This document shows positions 1 to 5,740 of a stretch of DNA of 13,834 nt, in pieces. The stretch is from Deltaproteobacteria bacterium (GTDB taxonomy: Bacteria; Myxococcota_A; UBA9160; SMWR01). Both the position numbers and the translations under genes were made by a program. Positions within the stretch are counted from its first letter, which is position 1. Each line of letters starts with the position of its first letter. The stretch is taken from contig JAFDAW010000126.1 of the NCBI GenBank assembly GCA_019313605.1, positions 1 through 13,834 on the forward strand. The letters run 5' to 3'. The notes below the pieces were generated by a model, which saw nothing but the letters and a program-made list of their open reading frames with translations, ran no database searches and was not told where the DNA came from.

Positions 1-157
1 CCTCTGCGTCCGCGATCATTCCGCGAACGGCCTTGTCGAGTGCGCTGTAGAAATCGCTGCTCACGTTGCACTTCTTCGTCGCGCCCTTGGTGCGTGACTT
101 CGAAATGATCAGATCACCGGAGCCCTTCTTCGCCGCCTTCTTCTTCTTCGCTGCCAT
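1..157 (-). CDS. Lysine-rich histone-fold-like (DUF1931-type) protein, N-terminal part, cut by window edge
   Basis: The minus strand is open from an ATG at 157-155 to the left edge, giving 52 residues with no stop. The protein starts MAAKKKKAAKKGSGDLIISK, a lysine/alanine tail followed by a segment ending NVSSDFYSALDKAVRGMIAD. The pattern of a short basic tail, then 'IISKSRTK', then an amphipathic helix 'SSDFYSALDKAVRGMI', resembles the small bacterial histone-fold proteins (single-domain, DNA-binding) that I know from deltaproteobacterial genomes. This is recalled family resemblance, not a search result. The start is supported by a GGGAG Shine-Dalgarno motif 5 nt before the ATG on the minus strand. 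The codons are GC-rich like the neighbours. The C-terminal half, including the diagnostic 'RKT..xxD' loop expected of a histone fold, lies outside the window. It could instead be another short basic protein. Confidence 0.55.
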   Translation of the reverse strand, partial: MAAKKKKAAKKGSGDLIISKSRTKGATKKCNVSSDFYSALDKAVRGMIADAE

Positions 158-420
158 TATTTCTCCCGTTTCGTCGGCGTTCCCTTCGATCACCATCGAC
201 GCGCAACGATCGTTCGACAATCGCGCTCGACAAGATCTCTCGGTGAACAGTTCAAAATTCACCCCCATGTCGCACATCACGGCATGGTTTGACCGGCGCA
301 TCATAGACCTTCTTTTCTCGGAAGCAAACCAAAAATGGGCGCGAGAGGCCCTCTGGGTGCCTTTTTCGAACCTTTCGGGAACGAGCGGACACTGAAATCA
401 GGGCGGCTGGAGCACCGGGT

Positions 421-442
421 GGGGGCGGAGCCCCCCCGTTTT
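421..442 (+). terminator. GC-rich hairpin followed by TTTT, terminator-like
   Basis: GGGGGC at 421-426 and GCCCCC at 430-435 form a perfect 6-bp stem around a GGA loop. They are followed after CCG by TTTT at 439-442. The form is that of a weak intrinsic terminator on the plus strand. However, no plus-strand gene is seen upstream in the window, so it may simply isolate ltaE from read-through, or be a chance G/C run. Confidence 0.25.
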
Positions 443-475
443 CGCCTCAGAGCTTCTGGATATTCCAGTCCGATC

Positions 476-504
476 TTCAGCTCTCCCGCGGCGCCTGTTA
501 GAAT
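476..504 (+). promoter_or_regulatory. Possible sigma70-type promoter of ltaE, very short leader
   Basis: TAGAAT at 499-504 matches five of six -10 consensus bases. A poor -35 candidate, TTCAGC (476-481), lies 17 bp upstream. A start of transcription 6-8 nt past the -10 box would fall at or next to the ATG at 513, and no Shine-Dalgarno sequence is visible before that ATG. The mRNA might therefore be leaderless or nearly so. This is motif reading only. Confidence 0.3.
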
Positions 505-512
505 CCAGAGCC

Positions 513-1535
513 ATGAAGACGATCGATCTGCGCAGCGACACCGTCACCAAACCGACTGAAGCGATGCGAAAAGCGATGGCCTCGGCCGACGTCGGAGACG
601 ACGTCTACGGAGAAGATCCGACCGTCAATCGGCTGCAAGAGGTGGCGGCGGAACTCACGGGCAAAGAGGCGGCCCTCTTCGTCACTTCGGGAACGATGGG
701 CAACCAGGCGGCCATCGCGGCGGCGACGCGTCCCGGAGACGCGGTGCTGGTTGGCGACGACGCTCACATCCTGCTTTACGAAAGCGGAGCGGGTGCGGCG
801 CTGTGGGGCGTCCAGGTCGAAACCCTGGGGACCGGCGGTTTTTTCTCGGGCGCGGAAGTCACCGAGGCCATTCATCCGGTGGATGTCCACTACGCACCCG
901 CTCGCATGCTTGCGATGGAAAACACCCACAACCAGAGCGGCGGCCGGGTGTTTCCGCTGGAGCCGCTAAAAGAAGCCGCCGCCGTCGCGCGAGACAACGG
1001 TCTGGCGGTGCATCTCGACGGCGCCCGGATCTTCAACGCGTCCGTTGCAAGCGGTACACCGGTGGCGACCTGGGCGGAGCCCTTCGACTCGCTGACGTTT
1101 TGTCTTTCGAAGGGGCTCGGTGCGCCGATCGGATCCGTTCTGTGCGGATCCTCGGATTTCATTTTGCGCGCACACCGCGCCCGCAAACAGATGGGTGGCG
1201 GGATGCGTCAGGCCGGCATCGTCGCTGCGGCTGGCCTCTACGCACTGGAACACCACGTCAAACGCCTCGCGGATGACCACTCGAACGCGCAACGGCTGGC
1301 AACAGGGATTCAGGATCTCGGTTTCAAGGTCGACGCATTCCCCGAAACGAACATCGTGATCTTCGAGGTCGAGCGGGCGGAAGAATTCGAAAAAGAACTC
1401 GTCGCACGAGGCGTCTTGACGCTCGCTCTTACGAATAGCCTGATGCGCGTCGTGACCCACATGGATGTGTCTGACGCAGACATCGATGATGCACTGAGCC
1501 GCATTACAGGGGCCGCAAAAGCGCGCTCCCACTGA
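513..1535 (+). CDS. ltaE: Low-specificity L-threonine aldolase (PLP-dependent)
   Basis: A 340-residue cytoplasmic fold-type I PLP enzyme that cleaves L-threonine or L-allo-threonine to glycine and acetaldehyde. The start IDLRSDTVTKPTEAMRKAM and the segment DVGDDVYGEDPTVNRLQ are hallmarks of the threonine aldolase family. The cofactor site is clear: His85 in GDDAHI (ring-stacking position), HLDGAR at 167-172 with Asp169 pairing to the pyridine nitrogen, and the Schiff-base lysine Lys200 in LSKGLGAP. QMGGGMRQAG (about 216-225) follows, as in the family. The length is normal for the family (330-350). The ATG start places the conserved N-terminus at residue 3, so no earlier start is needed. There is no obvious ribosome-binding site. 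The next gene lies 72 bp downstream on the same strand with no terminator between, so co-transcription is possible but the two functions are not obviously linked. Confidence 0.93.
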   Translation: MKTIDLRSDTVTKPTEAMRKAMASADVGDDVYGEDPTVNRLQEVAAELTGKEAALFVTSGTMGNQAAIAAATRPGDAVLVGDDAHILLYESGAGAALWGVQVETLGTGGFFSGAEVTEAIHPVDVHYAPARMLAMENTHNQSGGRVFPLEPLKEAAAVARDNGLAVHLDGARIFNASVASGTPVATWAEPFDSLTFCLSKGLGAPIGSVLCGSSDFILRAHRARKQMGGGMRQAGIVAAAGLYALEHHVKRLADDHSNAQRLATGIQDLGFKVDAFPETNIVIFEVERAEEFEKELVARGVLTLALTNSLMRVVTHMDVSDADIDDALSRITGAAKARSH

Positions 1536-1607
1536 TCGCGATTGCACGGCCTCGGCGTTCCAAGGCTACCGATCCAGCTGAATACCGACTTCGGATGAGG
1601 AGCGAGG

Positions 1608-2396
1608 ATGGGTTTCGAAAATCTCACCTTTGAAGTCCGGGATGGACTGGCTTGTCTAACACTGAATCGCCCAAAGGCAGCCAACGCGTTCAATCTCGAT
1701 CTAGCCCGAGAGTTTCAGGAAACCGCCACGATCTGCGCAGAAGATCCGGCGATTCGCGCGGTCCTGCTGACCGGGGCGGGTCGGATGTTCTCTGCGGGTG
1801 GAGACCTGAAGGACTTCTCGGCAGCGGGGGATCAGATCCCGAAGCGGGTGGCAGACACCGCGGGCGCTCTCCACGCGGCGATCGTGAAATTTGCGCGCAT
1901 GAACGCGCCCATCGTAGCCGCAGTCAACGGCCCGGCCGCGGGGGCGGGGATGAGCCTGGTCTGCATGACGGACATCGCGTTGGCGGCCGAATCCGCGAGT
2001 TTCATGATGGCCTACACCGCGGCCGGTCTCACGCCAGACGGGAGTTCGACCTACTTCCTACCGCGTGTGGTCGGAATTCGGCGCGCCCGGGAATTGATGC
2101 TCACGAACCGAAAACTCTCCGCTGCCGAAGCCCAGGCGTGGGGGATCGTCGAGCGGGTGGTTCCCGACGCTGACTTGATGACCGAAGCGGAAAAACTCGC
2201 ACGCACACTGGCCAGCGGACCGACGCTCGCATTCGGCGCGACCAAGAAACTTCTGCTCGCGAGTCAAACTGCAGAACTCGAAGACCAGTTGGACGCCGAG
2301 ACGAGTGCGATCGTTTCCATGACGACTACATCAGATGGGCACGAGGGAGTCACGGCTTTTCGCGAAAAGCGTCGGCCGAACTTCAAGGGAGCCTGA
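1608..2396 (+). CDS. Crotonase-fold enoyl-CoA isomerase, PaaG-like
   Basis: A 262-residue enoyl-CoA hydratase/isomerase superfamily protein. The CoA-binding and oxyanion-hole segment is FSAGGDLKDF (61-70). The second oxyanion segment is NGPAAGAGMSLVCMTDIALA (about 107-126). The two glutamates of true enoyl-CoA hydratases (rat Glu144 and Glu164) are absent: the first position is Ser116 in GAGMSL and the second is an aromatic/small residue in FMMAYTAAG. Instead the protein has Asp144 in GLTPDGSSTYFLPR, the arrangement of PaaG and related delta3-delta2 isomerases, and it ends EGVTAFREKRRPNFKG like PaaG. It therefore probably shifts double bonds in acyl-CoA or aromatic-CoA degradation rather than hydrating them. 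The substrate cannot be read. The ATG has a purine-rich ribosome site (GAGGAGCGAGG) just upstream. No other paa genes are present, so a phenylacetate role is not supported. Convergent with ilvD across 18 bp. Confidence 0.82.
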   Translation: MGFENLTFEVRDGLACLTLNRPKAANAFNLDLAREFQETATICAEDPAIRAVLLTGAGRMFSAGGDLKDFSAAGDQIPKRVADTAGALHAAIVKFARMNAPIVAAVNGPAAGAGMSLVCMTDIALAAESASFMMAYTAAGLTPDGSSTYFLPRVVGIRRARELMLTNRKLSAAEAQAWGIVERVVPDADLMTEAEKLARTLASGPTLAFGATKKLLLASQTAELEDQLDAETSAIVSMTTTSDGHEGVTAFREKRRPNFKGA

Positions 2397-2414
2397 CGGC
2401 ACGTCGTGCAGCCG

Positions 2415-4103
2415 TTACTGATTTCCGTCGGTGATGCAGCCAAGAGAAGCCGAACTCACACACTGGATGTATTTGTAGAGCGTTCCACGCTTCGCCTTGA
2501 GTTCCGGCGCCTTCCAGCGTGAACGCCGCGCTTCGAGCTCGTCAGCACCCACTTCCAACTCGATGGCGTGTTTCTTGACATCGATCGTGATCACATCGCC
2601 CTCTTCGATCAGCGCAATCGGTCCGCCTTCCTGCGCCTCCGGAGTCACGTGTCCGATCAGGAATCCATGGGACCCGCCCGAAAAGCGGCCGTCCGTGATC
2701 AGCGCAACGTCTGCACCCAGGCCCGCTCCCATCAACACAGAAGTCGGGGTGAGCATTTCGGGCATCCCGGGGCCACCTTTGGGTCCCTCATAGCGAATCA
2801 CGACCACATCGCCCGCGCGGATCTTCTTCTGCTCGACCGCGGCGAGCATGTCTTCCTCGCAATCGAACGGACGTGCGGGCCCCGTGAAGAGATACCCCTC
2901 TTTGCCCGTGATCTTTCCGACGGATCCGTCGGGTGCCAGGCCACCGCGCATGATCTGGATGTGACCGGTCTCCTGAACCGGATCCTCCCAGCTTCGAATC
3001 ACCTGCTGACCTTCTGCGAGCGGCGCCGCCTCTGCGAGATTTTCGGCCAGGGCCTGGCCCGTCACCGTGAGGCAATCGCCGTTGAGTACCTGCTTTTCGA
3101 GCAGGTATTTCATCACGGCCGGCGTCCCGCCGACGTCGTGGAGGTCCTCCATCACATACTGGCCGCTCGGCTTCAGATCTGCGAGATAGCGAACGCGGTC
3201 GCTCACCTTCTGGAAGTCGTCGATCTGCAGCGGGACGTCGACCGCGTCGGCCATCGCGATCAGGTGCAGCACCGCATTCGTAGAGCCACCCAACGCGACG
3301 ACCATCACGATCGCGTTCTCGAACGCAGCGCGCGTCATGATGTCGCTGGGTTTGATGTCTCGCTCGAGTAGGTTTCGAATTGCAGCGCCCGCGCGATAGC
3401 ACTCCTCGAGTTTTTCGGGCGATTCCGCGGGGGCCGACGAGCTGTAGGGAAGGCTCATACCGAGTGCTTCGATCGCAACGGCCATCGTGTTTGCTGTGTA
3501 CATCCCGCCGCAGGCGCCCGCTCCGGGACAAGCCCTGTGCACGATGTCGCTGCGCGTTTCGTCGTCGATGGCGCCCGACAGGAACTTTCCGTAGCTCTCG
3601 AATGCGGAGACGATGTCGAGTTTGTCACCGCTCGCGGTGTGGCCCGGCTTGATGGTGCCTCCGTAGATCATCAGCGAGGGGCGGTTCACCCTCGCCATCG
3701 CCATCACGCAGCCGGGCATGTTCTTGTCGCAGCCGGGCAGCGAAATATTGGCGTCGTACCACTGGGCGCACATCACGGTCTCGATCGAATCCGCGATCAG
3801 GTCGCGCGATTGCAGCGAGTAGCTCATGCCGTCGGTTCCCATCGAGATGCCGTCCGAAACCCCGATGGTGTTGAAGCGCATTCCGACCATTCCAGCGTTG
3901 ATGACGCCTTCCCTGACCTTTGTGGCGAGGTCGTTCAGATGCATGTTGCAGGAATTGCCGTCGTACCAGACGCTCGAAATTCCCACCTGGGCCTTGTCCA
4001 TGTCGGCTTCGGTGAGCCCCGTCGCGTAGAGCATGGCCTGGGAGGCCCCTTGCGACTTGGGCTGCGTGATGCGCCGACTGATCTTGTTCAGGACTTCTTT
4101 CAT
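2415..4103 (-). CDS. ilvD: Dihydroxy-acid dehydratase
   Basis: A 562-residue IlvD/Edd-family iron-sulfur dehydratase, third step common to valine, isoleucine and leucine/pantothenate synthesis: it removes water from 2,3-dihydroxy-3-methylbutanoate or -methylpentanoate to give the 2-keto acids. Three cysteines expected to hold the cluster are visible: Cys52 in DGNSCNMHL, Cys125 in PGCDKNMPGC and Cys198 in GAGACGGMY. The lysine in CDKNMPG is the one carbamylated in the family to bind Mg2+. ACPGAGACGGMYTANTMA and GRFSGGSHGFLIGHVTPEA are classic signatures. The length matches the compact (about 560-residue) DHAD group that often carries [2Fe-2S]; cluster type is inferred. The ATG at 4103-4101 has GGAG 8 nt upstream on the minus strand. 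It stands alone, with no ilvC/ilvB/leu neighbours. Its upstream region carries a large inverted repeat (4246-4325). Confidence 0.96.
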   Translation of the reverse strand: MKEVLNKISRRITQPKSQGASQAMLYATGLTEADMDKAQVGISSVWYDGNSCNMHLNDLATKVREGVINAGMVGMRFNTIGVSDGISMGTDGMSYSLQSRDLIADSIETVMCAQWYDANISLPGCDKNMPGCVMAMARVNRPSLMIYGGTIKPGHTASGDKLDIVSAFESYGKFLSGAIDDETRSDIVHRACPGAGACGGMYTANTMAVAIEALGMSLPYSSSAPAESPEKLEECYRAGAAIRNLLERDIKPSDIMTRAAFENAIVMVVALGGSTNAVLHLIAMADAVDVPLQIDDFQKVSDRVRYLADLKPSGQYVMEDLHDVGGTPAVMKYLLEKQVLNGDCLTVTGQALAENLAEAAPLAEGQQVIRSWEDPVQETGHIQIMRGGLAPDGSVGKITGKEGYLFTGPARPFDCEEDMLAAVEQKKIRAGDVVVIRYEGPKGGPGMPEMLTPTSVLMGAGLGADVALITDGRFSGGSHGFLIGHVTPEAQEGGPIALIEEGDVITIDVKKHAIELEVGADELEARRSRWKAPELKAKRGTLYKYIQCVSSASLGCITDGNQ

Positions 4104-4443
4104 CGTTGAGCTCCGCGATTGAAGGTCGGACGGTGTCCGCGAGAACGGTCAAGATAGCGCTGTTCTCTGGAGCGCGATCCATGGCCGCGAGGGGCGGGGA
4201 TGCAAGTGCCACCCTCCGGGGGCCGGATTCGATACGTGAGCGGTACTCGTTGGGGAGTCGGGGGGAAGGGGCATCCCCTCCAACCCCATGTCGCTCACAC
4301 CCCTTCCCCCCGACTCCCCAACGAGGTGGGTTGCCAGCGCGTGAAAAGGCACCTCATTTGGTGATCTGATTGATGAGGATGAGAGGTGGCGAGTCAGGTG
4401 GGCGGCAGATCTCAGAGGGGAGAGAATCTCAAAATGCTCGACA
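4104..4443. other. 340-base gap upstream of ilvD, with a large inverted repeat
   Basis: No convincing gene lies here; frames are arginine/proline-rich and unlike proteins. Both flanking genes read on the minus strand, so the gap is the 3' flank of the exported protein gene and the leader of ilvD. The main content is the 26-bp perfect inverted repeat at 4246-4325. A weaker inverted pair CCTCAT/ATGAGG lies around 4350-4376. I found no convincing sigma70 promoter for ilvD and no T-tract after the hairpin on either strand. Confidence 0.6.
4246..4325. repeat. Perfect 26-bp inverted repeat with 28-nt loop
   Basis: The arm at 4246-4271 (CTCGTTGGGGAGTC, then a G6-AA-G4 run) is the exact reverse complement of 4300-4325, with no mismatch. 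The loop is 4272-4299. Each strand therefore carries one G-rich and one C-rich arm. In RNA this would be a very stable stem. A second pairing is possible between GTGAGCG at 4236-4242 and CGCTCAC at 4292-4298 in the loop, which has pseudoknot order relative to the main stem. It lies 143 bp from the ilvD start and 118 bp from the end of the upstream gene. It could be a strong bidirectional transcription barrier, an ilvD leader structure, or a miniature repeat element. No target duplication was recognised. Confidence 0.85.
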
Positions 4444-5475
4444 CTATTTAGTTCGGTTTAGACGAGGAGCCCAACGCTCCAACCATCGCTCGCCCCACTT
4501 GCCGAACATCCAGACCGAATCGCATCCCTCGAAGCCTGTCCCATCGACGAGCCTTCCGCTCAGACAGACCTCCGTATCTTCGATCGAAAATCCGACATCC
4601 TGGATTCGATAGTGCATCATGAGATCCGGATACCCGTCGCGGTCTACGTCTCGCATGTGGTGAAGAAAGGCTTCGGGTGCCGTCAGCTCGTGCTTGGGCT
4701 CGATTCCATTGGGTCCGAATTCCAGTGTCGTGACATCCACGTCTTCCACATCGAAGCTACTGGATCCGAGGATCGCGACCCGAATTGAGCCTCGGCTGAG
4801 TGCGTTGATTCGATTGCGATCGCTGCGAGGTTTGACATCGATTACTACGGGAACCTTCGAATCGTTTGGCGTGACGATTGTCCTCGCTTCGAAAGCAACC
4901 GTCGACGTAGCCCCGTAAATAATGATCTCTTGTCCCGCCACGAGGTCGTCTTGCGCAAAAGTGACGAAGAGGGTCGGGCTCGTCTCGCCCGGTTGCAGAT
5001 ACGACGAGTCAGGTGCAAGAAAGACTGCGGCGGCAGGGTTGGAATAAATTTCTCCCCGATCCGGAGCGATTCCATCTCCCGCGAAGTAGCCCATGCCGAC
5101 TGGCAGAGGCCCTGGAACGGGCGGAGGCCATTGATAGGGCTGACGCAATGTAGTTGAGACGGCAATGAACTGAAGATACTCAGTAGACTCTGGTGCAACG
5201 CTGACGCGAAGAACAAGGATTTCTGCGCCGGCGCAGGAGCTCGAGGGATTCAAACAGACGAGATCGCCCGTGGTGGTGGCATCGGGCGAGATCGTCACCC
5301 GGGTCACTCGGTTCCACGGGTCAACCCCGAAGCGGCCCCCGTCCCACACGTCGACCCGGTCGAGTTCGATCGGGCTCGAGATTGTGAACGATGCCGCAGC
5401 AGCCGTTCCCGCTAGTAGGACTTCGCCGATGAGCCAGGCGGCTGCTGCCATAAGCGCAGCGGGCCAGATTCTCAT
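4444..5475 (-). CDS. Exported protein with a widespread secreted C-terminal domain, function unknown
   Basis: A 343-residue protein of unknown function. The N-terminus (Met-Arg, then a hydrophobic stretch at about 5-28 ending GTAAAAS) is a Sec signal peptide with likely cleavage near residue 27-28. Residues about 30-200 look all-beta and carry a close Cys74/Cys81 pair. Residues about 208-324 (from VPVVIDVKPRSDRNRIN through RGSIRVAILGSSSFDVEDVD to DTEVCLSGRLVDGTGFEGCD) match a domain I know from many exported proteins of myxobacteria, planctomycetes and chloroflexi. It has an acidic DVDRDGYPDL loop (276-285) that looks like a calcium site and a conserved Cys304/Cys318 pair that may form a disulfide. 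The protein ends in a short Trp/Arg-rich tail, with no PEP-CTERM or membrane anchor visible. The ATG is preceded by a strong GGGAGGTG ribosome site. Single-gene unit; role could be adhesion, matrix or surface binding, but nothing here proves it. Confidence 0.8.
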   Translation of the reverse strand: MRIWPAALMAAAAWLIGEVLLAGTAAAASFTISSPIELDRVDVWDGGRFGVDPWNRVTRVTISPDATTTGDLVCLNPSSSCAGAEILVLRVSVAPESTEYLQFIAVSTTLRQPYQWPPPVPGPLPVGMGYFAGDGIAPDRGEIYSNPAAAVFLAPDSSYLQPGETSPTLFVTFAQDDLVAGQEIIIYGATSTVAFEARTIVTPNDSKVPVVIDVKPRSDRNRINALSRGSIRVAILGSSSFDVEDVDVTTLEFGPNGIEPKHELTAPEAFLHHMRDVDRDGYPDLMMHYRIQDVGFSIEDTEVCLSGRLVDGTGFEGCDSVWMFGKWGERWLERWAPRLNRTK

Positions 5476-5644
5476 GACACCTCCCAGGATCAGGCGCTAG
5501 CAAAAAGTACGCATTCCCAACTCGCCACCTGGTCAATTTTGATTTCACCCGCTTGCGCGGCTTCCCTTCTCGAACAGGCTCTCGACGGAACCCGCATCTC
5601 CTTTATCGGTGGCTGCCGAACTCGGCTTGAGGAAGGGAGTACAC

Positions 5645-5662
5645 ACATTTCTGCACAAATGT
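5645..5662. promoter_or_regulatory. 18-bp palindromic element ACATTT-N6-AAATGT
   Basis: ACATTT at 5645-5650 and AAATGT at 5657-5662 are perfect half-sites around CTGCAC. The element is AT-rich within a GC-rich region and sits 170 bp upstream of the exported-protein start and 79 bp beyond the antiporter stop. It has the geometry of a dimeric repressor or activator site, but no matching regulator is in the window. Confidence 0.3.
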
Positions 5663-5682
5663 CGTTGCCTATGTCATCGGGT

Positions 5683-5713
5683 ATTCTCAGACAGTATTAC
5701 CGTCTCTCAGAAT
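5683..5713. repeat. Imperfect inverted repeat beyond the antiporter stop codon
   Basis: ATTCT-C-AGAC at 5683-5692 can pair with GTCT-CTC-AGAAT at 5702-5713 with a small internal loop. The same stretch also reads as two direct TCTCAGA copies, at 5685-5691 and 5705-5711. It lies 28 bp past the stop of the minus-strand antiporter gene, where a terminator would be expected, but there is no T-tract. Function uncertain. Confidence 0.25.
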
Positions 5714-5740
5714 GATCGACGCCCGCGTGCGATCCGAATG

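Larger units (their letters stand above)
158..512. other. Gene-free stretch between histone-like gene and ltaE
   Basis: About 355 bases lie between two divergent genes. Open frames here are low-complexity and look non-coding. It holds short symmetric elements: the palindrome AACGATCGTT at 205-214, two direct copies of TCGACAA at 214-220 and 227-233 (TTGTCGA on the strand of the histone-like gene, 13 bp apart), the palindrome TGAACAGTTCA at 244-254, and a GC hairpin at 421-435. The repeats sit 48-98 bp upstream of the histone-like ATG, where a promoter or operator is expected. I could not find a convincing sigma70 promoter for the minus strand. Confidence 0.5.

Noticed and set aside
66..559. 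Two plus-strand open frames (66-395 and 335-559).
   Set aside because: They overlap the better-supported minus-strand histone-like gene and the ltaE start. Their translations are phenylalanine-rich or low-complexity with no family pattern or ribosome site.
2568..4109. Long plus-strand frames opposite ilvD (267 and 190 residues).
   Set aside because: They are antisense to a complete, motif-rich ilvD, have His/Arg/Asp-biased composition, and arise from GC-skewed third positions.
4104..4245. Leader peptide with branched-chain amino acid codons for ilvD attenuation.
   Set aside because: No short minus-strand frame rich in Ile, Val or Leu codons with a ribosome site was seen in front of ilvD.
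4246..4325. Inverted repeat as ends of an insertion sequence or CRISPR-type repeat.
   Set aside because: There is only 28 nt between the arms, no transposase in or next to it, no second copy in the window and no visible target duplication.
4149..4369. Short frames across the large inverted repeat.
   Set aside because: They only translate the repeat arms and flanks and have no ribosome site or protein-like pattern.
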